In this document: in pieces, positions 1 through 7,572 of the stretch
Numbering within the stretch: the stretch's first letter is position 1
Layout of the letters: each line of letters opens with the position of its first letter
Origin: Micromonospora zingiberis
GTDB taxonomy: Bacteria; Actinomycetota; Actinomycetes; Mycobacteriales; Micromonosporaceae
DNA: 64,000 nucleotides
Assembly (NCBI RefSeq): GCF_004331455.1
Contig: NZ_SJJR01000010.1
Location: 124,001-188,000, forward strand
Direction: 5' to 3'
Position numbers and translations under genes: made by a program
Notes under the pieces: generated by a model
Told to the model about the DNA's origin: nothing
Databases searched by the model: none
What the model saw: the letters and a program-made list of their open reading frames with translations, nothing else

Positions 1-765
1 ACCGGCAACTGGGGGTGGAACTGGTCGGACGTGAAGCGGGCGCTGGAATACCTGTTCTGGGCCGGTGAGGTCTGCGCGGCCCAGCGCACCACCTCGTTCG
101 CCCGCCGCTACGACCTGCCCGAACGGGTGCTGCCGGCCGAGGTGCTCGCCGCGCCGACGCCGACCGAAGCCGAGGCGTACCGCACCCTGGTCGGCATCGC
201 CGCGCGGTCGCTCGGGGTGGCTGCGGAGCCGGAGCTGCGCGACTACTTCCGGCTGCCGGTGGCCGGCGCCCGGCAGGCCATCGCGGAGCTGGTCGAGGCG
301 GGGGAGCTGCGACCGGTCGCGGTGCAGGGTTGGCGGCAGCCGGCCTGGTTGCACGCCCAGGCCCGGCTGCCCCGTTGGGTACGCGGAAACACGCTGGTCA
401 GCCCGTTCGACCCGCTCGTCTGGGAACGCGCCCGCACCGAGCGGCTCTTCGACTTCAGCTACCGCATCGAGATCTACGTCCCGGCGCCACAACGGGTCTA
501 CGGCTACTACGTGCTGCCGTTCCGGCAGGGTGAACGCTTCACCGCCCGGGTCGACCTCAAGGCCGATCGCAAGGCCGGGGTGCTGCTGGTGCCGGCCGCC
601 TGGGTCGAGCCCGGCGCCGACCCGGGTGAGACCGCCGTGGCGCTCGCCGCCGAGCTGTACCGGTTGGCCGGCTGGCTCGGTCTGGACGCCGTGGCGCCAC
701 CGGCCGCCGGCGACCTCGCCGCCCCGCTGGCCGCCGCCCTGGTGGGCGTGGCCGGTGTACGGTGA
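1..765 (+). CDS. AlkZ/YcaQ-like winged-helix DNA glycosylase, 3' part
   Basis: The reading frame is open from the first base, so the N-terminus lies outside the window; 254 residues are visible. The family (HTH_42, DUF1006; E. coli YcaQ, Streptomyces AlkZ) unhooks DNA crosslinks and bulky alkyl adducts. The visible part has the typical stretch with [16 protein letters not shown], an [12 protein letters not shown] segment and the YGYYVLPF and DLKADR motifs of the C-terminal winged-helix half. The catalytic QxQ or QxD motif of the family would be upstream and cannot be checked. Family assignment is from recognised motifs; the repair role is inferred from characterised members. The next gene starts 4 bases after the stop, suggesting cotranscription. 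Confidence 0.85.
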   Translation, partial: TGNWGWNWSDVKRALEYLFWAGEVCAAQRTTSFARRYDLPERVLPAEVLAAPTPTEAEAYRTLVGIAARSLGVAAEPELRDYFRLPVAGARQAIAELVEAGELRPVAVQGWRQPAWLHAQARLPRWVRGNTLVSPFDPLVWERARTERLFDFSYRIEIYVPAPQRVYGYYVLPFRQGERFTARVDLKADRKAGVLLVPAAWVEPGADPGETAVALAAELYRLAGWLGLDAVAPPAAGDLAAPLAAALVGVAGVR

Positions 766-769
766 CCTC

Positions 770-1771
770 GTGACGAGCGTCGACCGGCCGGCTGCCCAGC
801 CACACCCCCCGTCCGGGGAGCCAACCTCCGCCTCCGCGTCGAACGAGGCCGCCCCGCCCGCCGCCGAACCGGTAGGTGCCGCCCCGGCGGGGACCGTGCC
901 GAGGGCTGCCGGCCCAGGCGTTGTCGGGCCGGCGGGGGCCTTGCTGGGTGGTGTCGAGGTGCTCGGTGGTGGGCCGGTGGAGGTCGCGCCGGGCAGTGTC
1001 GGGTCAGGCGTTGTCGGGCCGGCGGGGGCCTTGCTGGGCGGTGTCGAGGTGCTGGGTGGTGGGCCGGTGGAGGTCGCGCCGGGCGGTGTCGGGCAAGGCG
1101 GTGTCGGGCCGGCGGGTGCCTTGCCGGGTGGGCCGGCGGGTGTCGCGCCCGGCGGTGTCGAGGTGCACGCTGGCGGGTCGGCGGGGACCGTGCCGGGGGC
1201 TGTCGGCCCAGGCGCTGTCGGGCTGGCGGGGGTTGTGCCGGGTGGTGTCGGGCCGGACGGATGGCCGGCGGGTTACCAGGGGGCTTATCCGGCGGGCTAC
1301 CCGGGCGGTTATCCGGTGGCCGAGTCCGATCGGCTCACCCGGTTCGTGACGCGGCTCTACGCCCGTACGCCGCGCTGGATGGTGCCGCTGGCTGCGGTCG
1401 GCTGCGTCGCCGCCGGCATCGGCTACACCCTGCTCAGTGACCCCACCCGGTCCGCGCCGGACGCCCTGCCGTCCTGCCTGCTCAAGTTGACCACCGGGCT
1501 GGACTGCCCGGGCTGCGGCGGCACCCGTGCTCTCTGGTACGTGCTGCACGCCGACCTGCCGGCGGCCGCCCGGCATCACTTCCTGTTCGTCTTCGCCCTG
1601 CCGTTCCTGGCGTACTTCTTCGTCGCCTGGGCCGGCAAGCAGGCGTTCGGCTGGCGGCTGCCGGAGCTACGCGTCGGCCCGAAACTGATCGGCGGCTTCC
1701 TGGCCGCCTGGCTGGCCTTCTCCGTAATCCGCAACCTCCCCTGGCCCCCCTTCACCGCCCTCTACGTCTGA
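770..1771 (+). CDS. DUF2752 membrane protein with repetitive Gly/Val/Pro-rich N-terminal region
   Basis: The protein has 333 residues from GTG 770, chosen because it directly follows the upstream stop. Roughly the last 130 residues are the conserved unit: a transmembrane helix, then CLLKLTTGLDCPGCGGTR (the DUF2752 CPxCGxTR signature), and two more hydrophobic helices. DUF2752 proteins are small membrane proteins of unknown function. About 170 residues before it are low complexity (Gly, Val, Pro, Ala), with a 30-residue repeat encoded by 90-bp DNA repeats, then a GY(P/Q)G-type stretch rich in Tyr and Gly. Such Pro/Gly/Tyr tails are common cytoplasmic extensions in actinobacterial membrane proteins. 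The membrane domain is confident; no function is known. Confidence 0.85.
   Translation: MTSVDRPAAQPHPPSGEPTSASASNEAAPPAAEPVGAAPAGTVPRAAGPGVVGPAGALLGGVEVLGGGPVEVAPGSVGSGVVGPAGALLGGVEVLGGGPVEVAPGGVGQGGVGPAGALPGGPAGVAPGGVEVHAGGSAGTVPGAVGPGAVGLAGVVPGGVGPDGWPAGYQGAYPAGYPGGYPVAESDRLTRFVTRLYARTPRWMVPLAAVGCVAAGIGYTLLSDPTRSAPDALPSCLLKLTTGLDCPGCGGTRALWYVLHADLPAAARHHFLFVFALPFLAYFFVAWAGKQAFGWRLPELRVGPKLIGGFLAAWLAFSVIRNLPWPPFTALYV
920..1130 (+). repeat. 90-bp coding tandem repeat inside the DUF2752 gene
   Basis: Two nearly identical 90-bp copies begin at 920 and 1010 with GTTGTCGGGCCGGCGG. A third, decaying copy begins at 1100. They encode a 30-residue unit starting GVVGPAGALLGG. The period is a multiple of three, so the frame survives changes in copy number. 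Confidence 0.8.
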
Positions 1772-1930
1772 CCCCGCCGCCACGCCTGATCCCGCCCATA
1801 CCCCCCCGCAGTCAGGTCCCCGGGCGCGCCCCGCCCTACCGACCTGATAGCGCGACCGGCTCACCCCAGCGCCGCCCTCAACCCGCCGCTGCCTCAACCA
1901 CCGGCGTTCCGTCCAGGGCAGATCAACGCT

Positions 1931-2000
1931 CGCGAGCAACTTCAGGGATTTTGCTGCCTCCGCGTGCACTGAAACAGCAACATCCCTGAAGTTGCTCGCG
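1931..2000. repeat. 19-bp inverted repeat (hairpin) leading into a tandem array
   Basis: CGCGAGCAACTTCAGGGAT at 1931-1949 is the exact reverse complement of 1982-2000. A second short pair (TTGCTG and CAGCAA) extends the stem inward. The right arm ends inside the first unit of the 19-bp tandem array that follows. It lies in the gene-free stretch between the DUF2752 gene and thyX. Confidence 0.85.
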
Positions 2001-2180
2001 GTCTCCGGCGTTGCTCGCGGTCTCCGGCGTTGCTCGCGGTCTCCGGCGTTGCTCGCGGTCTCCGGCGTTGCTCGCGGTCTCCGGGGTTGCTCGCGGTCTC
2101 CGGCGTTGCTCGCGGTCTCCGGGGTTGCTCGCGGTCTCCGGCGTTGCTCGCGGTCTCCGGCGTTGCTCGCGGTCTCCGGG
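1991..2180 (+). repeat. Ten-unit 19-bp tandem repeat
   Basis: Ten consecutive copies of GTTGCTCGCGGTCTCCGGC occur with no spacers. The only variation is the last base (C or G). Period 19 is not a multiple of 3, so the array reads open in all frames without being a gene. There are no unique spacers, so it is not a CRISPR array. Confidence 0.95.
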
Positions 2181-2217
2181 GTTGGTTGTGGGGGTGGCCG
2201 GGGGCTAGGTTCTGTCT

Positions 2218-2273
2218 CGCGGATCTTGGTGCGAAACGGCCCCCATGGGGGCCGTTTCGCACCAAGATCCGCG
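2218..2273. repeat. Perfect 56-bp palindrome
   Basis: Both 28-bp arms are exact reverse complements meeting at the centre of CCCCATGGGG (2241-2250). The left arm overlaps the terminal repeat of the MITE-like element. As RNA or extruded DNA it would form a very stable hairpin without a loop. It could act as a terminator or a recombination or cleavage site. Confidence 0.9.
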
Positions 2274-2466
2274 GCTAGGATCGGCGGTGTCGATCAGGGG
2301 GCCGACCAGCGATGGTGGACCGCGCTGCGGACGAGCAACGCAGCCAGGTCGAACGCGGCTTCAACGGCGCAAGCACCGGCGCGACCAGGCGGCCAGGTAC
2401 GACATGCTCGGTGCAGCAGGGACCGACGGAGGTGGACCGGCTCTGCGGCGCCAGTGGACCACGTCC

Positions 2467-2547
2467 ACCAGCGGCTTCCCGCCGTCGTCGTCCGTCAGCG
2501 GCTTCCCGCCGTCGTCGTCCATCAGCGGCTTCCCTCTGTCGTCGGCG
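2467..2547 (+). repeat. Three 27-bp tandem repeats inside the MITE-like element
   Basis: Units of 27 bp at 2467-2493, 2494-2520 and 2521-2547 share the core CAGCGGCTTCCC. The first two are almost identical and the third has diverged. No gene is recognised around them. Confidence 0.75.
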
Positions 2548-2693
2548 GCATCCTACTTCCCGCCTTGCTTGACTCGTCGAGCTTCGATCGGGCTACCCGC
2601 CGTCCTCGACCCTCAAGATCCGCGAGACAGGACCTAGGCGTGATGGGGTTGGCAGGGGGGCGAGCCGGGTTTGGGTCGGCAGGGGATCCCCAC

Positions 2694-2705
2694 TACAGTC
2701 GCGGC
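2694..2705 (+). promoter_or_regulatory. Leaderless-type promoter of thyX
   Basis: TACAGT (2694-2699) fits the actinobacterial -10 consensus TANNNT and lies 6 nt before ATG 2706. No ribosome binding site is present. This is the usual layout of an actinobacterial leaderless transcript that begins at the start codon. Confidence 0.6.
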
Positions 2706-3458
2706 ATGCCGGAGATGGTGCAGCCCCAGGTCAAGTTGATCGCGTGGACCCACTTCGACCCGCCGCAGGACGTGCCGTGGTCGACTGACGCCGACGGGGG
2801 GCAGGCGCTCGCGGAGTTCGCCGGACGGGCCTGCTACCAGAGTTGGCAGAAGCCGAATCCGGCCACCGCGACGAACGCCGGTTACCTGGCGCACATCCTG
2901 GAGGTCGGTCACCTCTCCGTGCTGGAGCACGGTTCGGTGAGTTTCTACTTCACCGGGGTGTCCCGCTCGTTCACCCACGAGCTGATCCGGCACCGGCACT
3001 TCTCGTACTCCCAGCTGTCCCAGCGGTACGTGCCGGAGCGGGACGCGGCGATGGTCGAGCCGAGGGCGATCGCCGAGGACCCGGAGCTGCACAAGCGGTT
3101 CGTGGAGGCGGCCGAGGCGAGTGTGCGGGCGTACAACGAGTTGCTGGAGGGCCTGGAGAAGCACTTCGCCGACGAGCCCAACCCGACGCTACGGCGCAAG
3201 CAGGCCCGGCAGGCGGCCCGCGCGGTGCTGCCGAACGCCACCGAGACCCGGATCGTGGTGACCGGCAACTACCGGGCGTGGCGGCACTTCATCGGGATGC
3301 GCGCCACCGAGCACGCCGACGTGGAGATCCGCGAGCTGGCAGTGGAGTGCCTGCGGCAGTTGCAGCGCGTCGCGCCGAACGTTTTCGCCGACTTTGTCAT
3401 CTCCGCCCTGCCCGACGGCACCGAGGTCGCGGCGAGTCCGCTCGCCGAGCTGTCCTGA
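2706..3458 (+). CDS. thyX: Flavin-dependent thymidylate synthase ThyX
   Basis: ThyX methylates dUMP to dTMP using methylenetetrahydrofolate, FAD and NADPH. The 250-residue protein has the family length and carries the signature [13 protein letters not shown] at residues 95-107, matching RHRxxSxxxxSxR, which binds FAD and dUMP. The C-terminal [16 protein letters not shown] segment is typical of actinobacterial ThyX. ATG 2706 is chosen because a TANNNT box lies 6 nt upstream; ATG 2715 is an alternative. dapA follows after an 80-bp gap and has its own promoter, an order common in actinobacteria. Confidence 0.97.
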   Translation: MPEMVQPQVKLIAWTHFDPPQDVPWSTDADGGQALAEFAGRACYQSWQKPNPATATNAGYLAHILEVGHLSVLEHGSVSFYFTGVSRSFTHELIRHRHFSYSQLSQRYVPERDAAMVEPRAIAEDPELHKRFVEAAEASVRAYNELLEGLEKHFADEPNPTLRRKQARQAARAVLPNATETRIVVTGNYRAWRHFIGMRATEHADVEIRELAVECLRQLQRVAPNVFADFVISALPDGTEVAASPLAELS

Positions 3459-3526
3459 GCAGGCGCGAGGCTGCCCGCCCAGGGGGCATGCGACCCTTCC
3501 CCGGCAGCCCTCCACCCGCTGTCCGC

Positions 3527-3538
3527 TAGGTTGTCACC
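3527..3538 (+). promoter_or_regulatory. Leaderless-type promoter of dapA
   Basis: TAGGTT (3527-3532) matches TANNNT and stands 6 nt before ATG 3539, with no Shine-Dalgarno sequence. This is the same geometry as before thyX and ftsK. Confidence 0.55.
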
Positions 3539-4465
3539 ATGACGCACGACCACGTTGACGCCCCGGCTCGGGCGGCATCCCGCCCCTTCGGCCGGGTGAT
3601 CACGGCCATGGTGACCCCGTTCACCGCCGAGGGCGCGCTCGACCTGGACGGCGCCGCGCGGCTGGCGGACCATCTCGTCGCGGAGCAGGGCAACGACGCG
3701 CTGGTGGTCAACGGCACCACCGGCGAGTCGCCGACCACCACCGACGCGGAGAAGGAACACCTGATCCGGGCCGTGGTGGAGGCCGTGGGGGACCGGGCGC
3801 GGGTGGTGGCGGGGGTCGGCACCAACGACACCCGGCACACCATCGAGCTGTCCGCCGCGGCGGAGAAGGCCGGCGCGCACGGGCTGCTGGTGGTCACCCC
3901 GTACTACAACAAGCCGCCGCAGGCCGGGCTGTTGCGTCACTTCACCGCGGTGGCCGACGCGACCGGGCTGCCGGTGATGCTCTACGACATCCCGCACCGC
4001 TCCGGTGTGCCGATCGACACCGAGACGCTGGTCCGGCTCGCCGAGCACGGGCGCATCGTCGCGGTGAAGGACGCCAAGGGCGACCTGACCGCCACCAGCT
4101 GGGTGACCAGCCGTACGGAACTGGCGTACTACAGTGGTGAGGACTCCCTCACGCTGCCCGCGCTGTCCGTCGGCTCGGTCGGTGTGGTCGGCACCTCGAC
4201 GCACTTCACCGGTGCGGAGACCAAGCAGATGATCGAGGCATACGACGCGGGGGACATGTCCACCGCGTTGGCCCTGCACCGTCGGCTGCTCCCGCTGTTC
4301 ACGGGGATCTTCCGTACTCAGGGCACGATCCTGGTCAAGGCGGGCCTGACCGCGCGCGGCCTACCGGCCGGGCCGGTCCGGTCGCCGCTGGTGGACGCCA
4401 CCGAGGACCAGGTGGCTCAGCTGCGCGCCGACTGCGCGGCAGCGGGCCTACCACTTCCCGAATGA
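3539..4465 (+). CDS. dapA: 4-Hydroxy-tetrahydrodipicolinate synthase
   Basis: DapA condenses pyruvate with aspartate semialdehyde, the first committed step to lysine and meso-diaminopimelate. The 308-residue TIM-barrel protein shows NGTTGESPTTTDAEK with the TTGE substrate-binding turn at residues 60-63. It also has the PYYNKPP segment (Tyr 122-123), a Tyr in MLYDIP (149) and the Schiff-base lysine in VAVKDAKGD (Lys177). All catalytic elements are present. rnj follows 52 bp downstream, an arrangement shared by many actinobacteria, so readthrough is likely. Confidence 0.97.
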   Translation: MTHDHVDAPARAASRPFGRVITAMVTPFTAEGALDLDGAARLADHLVAEQGNDALVVNGTTGESPTTTDAEKEHLIRAVVEAVGDRARVVAGVGTNDTRHTIELSAAAEKAGAHGLLVVTPYYNKPPQAGLLRHFTAVADATGLPVMLYDIPHRSGVPIDTETLVRLAEHGRIVAVKDAKGDLTATSWVTSRTELAYYSGEDSLTLPALSVGSVGVVGTSTHFTGAETKQMIEAYDAGDMSTALALHRRLLPLFTGIFRTQGTILVKAGLTARGLPAGPVRSPLVDATEDQVAQLRADCAAAGLPLPE

Positions 4466-4517
4466 TCAAACGAACGGACGGACGCCGGGTGACGGCGTCG
4501 CAGAATGAGGTGAACGC

Positions 4518-6209
4518 GTGACCGAGGCGCACAACGAGGAGGCCCAACTTCCCCCGCCGCTGCCGGAGGGCGGACTGCGGATCATCCCGCTCGGTGGGCT
4601 CGGCGCCATCGGTCGGAACATGACCGTCTTCGAGTACGACGGGAAGCTGCTGGTCGTCGACTGCGGGGTGCTCTTCCCGGACGTGGAGCAGCCCGGTGTC
4701 GACCTGATCCTGCCCGACTTCGGGCCCATCCTTGACCGGCTCGACGACATCCAGGCGATCGTGCTGACTCACGGCCACGAGGACCACATCGGCGCGGTGC
4801 CCTACCTGCTCGCCCACAAGCCCGACATCCCGCTGGTCGGCTCGCAGTTCACCCTCGCGCTGGTCGAGGCGAAGCTGGCGGAGCGACGGATCCAGCCGTA
4901 CACGCTGACCGTGCGCGAGGGGGGTCGGGAACGGCTCGGCCCGTTCGAGTGTGAGTTCTTCGCCGTCAACCACTCCATTCCGGACGCGCTCGCGGTGGCC
5001 ATCCGCACCCCGGCCGGGCTGGTGCTGCACACCGGTGACTTCAAGATGGACCAGCTTCCACTGGACGGCCGGATCACCGACCTGGCCGGCTTCGCGCGTC
5101 TCGGCGCCGAGGGTGTGGACCTGCTGCTGTCGGACTCCACCAACGCGGAGATCCCCGGCTTCGTCACCCCGGAGCGGGAGATCGGTCCGGTCCTCGACTC
5201 GATCTTCGCGAAGGCGCGGGGGCGGATCATCGTCGCCTCGTTCGCCTCGCATGTGCACCGGGTCCAGCAGGTCTTCGACTCGGCGCTGGAGCACGGCCGC
5301 AAGGTCGCCCTCATCGGCCGGTCCATGGTGCGCAACATGGGCATCGCCCGCGACCTGGGCCTGCTCAACATCCCGGCGGGCCTGGTCGTCGGCCTGGACG
5401 AGGCGACCTCGATGCCGCCGGAGCAGATCGTGCTGATGTCCACCGGCTCGCAGGGGGAGCCGATGAGCGCCCTGGGCCGGATGGCCAGCGGCGACCACCG
5501 GCACATCACCATCGCCCCCGGCGACACGGTGGTGCTGGCCTCCTCGCTGGTGCCCGGCAACGAGACCTCGGTCTACCGGGTGATCAACCGGCTGGCGCGC
5601 GCCGGTGCGGTGGTGGTGCACAAGGACGTGGCCAAGGTGCACGTCTCCGGGCACGCCCCCGCCGGTGAGCTGCTCTACCTGCTCAACGTCGTACGGCCGA
5701 GCAACCTGATGCCGGTGCACGGCGAGTGGCGGCACCTGCGGGCGCACGCTCGGCTCGGTATCGAATCCGGGGTGGCGGCCGACCGGGTGGTGCTCTGCGA
5801 GGACGGCGACGTGGTCGACCTGGTCGAAGGGCGGGCCAGTCTGGTCGGGCACGTCAAGAGCCGGTACGTCTACGTGGACGGGCTGGCCGTCGGCGACGTC
5901 AGCGAGTCGCTACTCACCGAGCGGCGGATCCTCGGTGACGGCGGGTTCATCGCCGCCACCGTCGTGGTCGACTCGGTCACCGGCAAGGTGGTCGCCGGTC
6001 CCACCGTGTCGGCCAAGGGTTTCTCCGAGGACCAGGCGGCCTTCAACGCGGTCATCCCGTTGGTGACCGAGGCGCTCAACCGGGCCGCGGCGGACGGGAT
6101 CACCGATCCGCACCAACTCCAGCAGATCGTCCGCCGGACCGTGGGCCGCTGGGTCAACGATGCCTACCGGCGCCGGCCGATGATCGTGCCCACCGTCGTC
6201 GAGGTCTGA
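4518..6209 (+). CDS. rnj: Ribonuclease J
   Basis: RNase J is a metallo-beta-lactamase/beta-CASP nuclease with 5'-exo- and endonuclease activity in mRNA decay and rRNA maturation. The protein (563 residues) starts at GTG 4518 behind a GAGG sequence. The zinc motif HGHEDH is at residues 85-90. Further marks are HSIPDALAV, the beta-CASP segment with SDSTNAE, MSTGSQGEPMSAL and the SGHA motif, plus the C-terminal domain. Nothing is missing. RNase Y is encoded in the same window, so both decay nucleases coexist. Confidence 0.97.
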   Translation: MTEAHNEEAQLPPPLPEGGLRIIPLGGLGAIGRNMTVFEYDGKLLVVDCGVLFPDVEQPGVDLILPDFGPILDRLDDIQAIVLTHGHEDHIGAVPYLLAHKPDIPLVGSQFTLALVEAKLAERRIQPYTLTVREGGRERLGPFECEFFAVNHSIPDALAVAIRTPAGLVLHTGDFKMDQLPLDGRITDLAGFARLGAEGVDLLLSDSTNAEIPGFVTPEREIGPVLDSIFAKARGRIIVASFASHVHRVQQVFDSALEHGRKVALIGRSMVRNMGIARDLGLLNIPAGLVVGLDEATSMPPEQIVLMSTGSQGEPMSALGRMASGDHRHITIAPGDTVVLASSLVPGNETSVYRVINRLARAGAVVVHKDVAKVHVSGHAPAGELLYLLNVVRPSNLMPVHGEWRHLRAHARLGIESGVAADRVVLCEDGDVVDLVEGRASLVGHVKSRYVYVDGLAVGDVSESLLTERRILGDGGFIAATVVVDSVTGKVVAGPTVSAKGFSEDQAAFNAVIPLVTEALNRAAADGITDPHQLQQIVRRTVGRWVNDAYRRRPMIVPTVVEV

Positions 6210-6279
6210 ACCGTTCGGACGTTTTGCCCGTACTCCGACCCGGCAGGCGTGCCCGCGCCGGCCGGGAGGAGCGTGGCGG

Positions 6280-7464
6280 ATGGACCGCAGGAAATTGACA
6301 GCCATTGGTGTCGTGGTGGCGGCGGTGGGTGCGGCGGCGGCAATCACCCTGCCGTCGTTCGCCGGTGACGGTGGGGCGCCGCGCAGCGCGCCGACCGGTC
6401 AGGCGGTGGAGGGCGCCGACCCGGAGGTGGTCGAGGCGATGCGCCGGGACCTGGGGCTGGACCAGTCCCAGGTGGCCGCTCGGCTGAAGACCGAACGCTG
6501 GGCGACCGGCGTGGTCGACCAGCTCCGGTCCGAGCTCGGCGCGGACTACGGCGGCAGTTGGCTCAGCGCCGACGGCAGCCAGCTCAACGTGGCGGTCGCG
6601 GACGCGGCCGAGGCGGCCCGGGTCCGGGCCACCGGGGCGGTACCGAAGGTGGTCGAGCGTGGGGTCGGGCAGCTCGACACGCTCAAGACCAGGATGGACC
6701 GGACTGCCGCACGGGCCGAGAACGTCTCCGGCTGGTACGTCGACGTGGCCTCGAACAGCGTCGTGGTGCTCGCCGCGCCGGGCGCCGAGGCGGCCGGTTG
6801 GCGCTTCGTCGCCCGTGCCGGGGTGCCGCGCCAGGCGGTCCGGATGGCCACCGAGGAGCAGCCGCGACTCTTCGCCGACGTACGTGGCGGTGAGCCCTTC
6901 TTCGTCGGCAGTGGACGCTGTTCGGTGGGCTTCGCGGTGGTCGGCGGCTACGTCACCGCCGGACACTGTGGCCGGGTCGGTGACCGTACCTCCGGCCCGG
7001 ACGGTGAGTTGCAGGGCGTCTTCCGGGCCTCGTCCTTCCCCGGCGACGACTGGGCCTTCGTGCAGGTGAACAGCAACACCAGGGTGCTGCCGGAGGTGAC
7101 CGACTTCCGGGGCGGCATCGCCCGGGTCGCCGGCTCCCAGGAGGTGCCCGCCGGCTCGTCGATCTGCCGGTCCGGCTCCACCACCGGGGTCCGCTGCGGC
7201 ACCGTGCAGGCGCGCAACGCCACCGTGCGCTACCCGGAAGGGCTGGTCAGCGGGCTGGTCCGGACCAACGTGTGCGCCGAGCCGGGTGACTCCGGCGGCT
7301 CGTGGATCTCCGGCAACCAGGCCCAGGGCGTCACCTCCGGTGGCTCCGGTGACTGCGTACGTGGTGGCACCACGTTCTACCAGCCGGTCAACGAGATCCT
7401 GCAACGCAACAACCTGACCCTGATCACCACGCAGAACTTCCGCGCCCTGAGCGGCCAGCGCTGA
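6280..7464 (+). CDS. Secreted S1E (alpha-lytic/streptogrisin-type) serine protease with pro-domain
   Basis: This is a 394-residue pre-pro-protease. A signal peptide (residues 1-29, RRK then an Ala/Val-rich core) precedes an alpha-lytic-type pro-region to about residue 200, which guides folding and is removed. The mature part carries the triad His229 (TAGHC), Asp257 (GDDWAFV) and Ser338 (GDSGGSW). Cysteines at 214/230, 296/306 and 332 with a later partner fit three disulfides. The enzyme should be exported and act as a chymotrypsin- or glutamyl-type endopeptidase; specificity cannot be read directly. GGGAGG-like ribosome binding sequence precedes ATG 6280. It is probably monocistronic, with a terminator-like hairpin after the stop. 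Confidence 0.93.
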   Translation: MDRRKLTAIGVVVAAVGAAAAITLPSFAGDGGAPRSAPTGQAVEGADPEVVEAMRRDLGLDQSQVAARLKTERWATGVVDQLRSELGADYGGSWLSADGSQLNVAVADAAEAARVRATGAVPKVVERGVGQLDTLKTRMDRTAARAENVSGWYVDVASNSVVVLAAPGAEAAGWRFVARAGVPRQAVRMATEEQPRLFADVRGGEPFFVGSGRCSVGFAVVGGYVTAGHCGRVGDRTSGPDGELQGVFRASSFPGDDWAFVQVNSNTRVLPEVTDFRGGIARVAGSQEVPAGSSICRSGSTTGVRCGTVQARNATVRYPEGLVSGLVRTNVCAEPGDSGGSWISGNQAQGVTSGGSGDCVRGGTTFYQPVNEILQRNNLTLITTQNFRALSGQR

Positions 7465-7470
7465 TCGGCC

Positions 7471-7501
7471 GGGCCCGGCAGGCTTCGCGCCCGCCGGGCC
7501 C
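7471..7501 (+). terminator. Hairpin after the S1E protease gene
   Basis: GGGCCCGGC (7471-7479) pairs with GCCGGGCCC (7493-7501). It lies a few bases after the stop and before the convergent YbjN gene. There is no T-tract, as usual for high-GC terminators. Confidence 0.5.
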
Positions 7502-7538
7502 ACCGCCCAGCATCCCGGCCACCGCCCAGCATCCCGGC
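7501..7538. repeat. Two 19-bp direct repeats
   Basis: CACCGCCCAGCATCCCGGC occurs at 7501-7519 and again at 7520-7538 without a gap. It sits in the spacer between two convergent genes. Confidence 0.8.
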
Positions 7539-7572
7539 CATCGCTCGGCGGCCGAGTGCGCTCGCGAAGCGG

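Larger units (their letters stand above)
2205..2637. mobile_element. MITE-like non-autonomous element with terminal inverted repeats and CTAG flanks
   Basis: Positions 2209-2228 (GTTCTGTCTCGCGGATCTTG) and 2614-2633 form terminal inverted repeats matching at 19 of 20 positions. Each end is flanked by CTAG (2205-2208 and 2634-2637), as expected for a 4-bp target duplication. The interior of about 425 bp has no recognisable transposase frame, so it could move only in trans. IS5-related elements often duplicate YTAR targets such as CTAG, so that family is a guess for the parent element. The interior carries a 56-bp palindrome at its left end and three 27-bp repeats. Confidence 0.65.

Noticed and set aside
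1991-2180. CRISPR array
   Set aside because: Repeats of 19 bp follow one another without spacers and no cas gene is nearby.
2274-2640. Transposase remnant inside the MITE-like element
   Set aside because: Frames in both orientations show only Ser/Pro/Arg repeats, with no DDE or helix-turn-helix pattern.
1992-2705. N-terminal extension of ThyX from the tandem repeat
   Set aside because: The frame is open only by composition; ThyX has normal length from ATG 2706 and a promoter lies directly before it.
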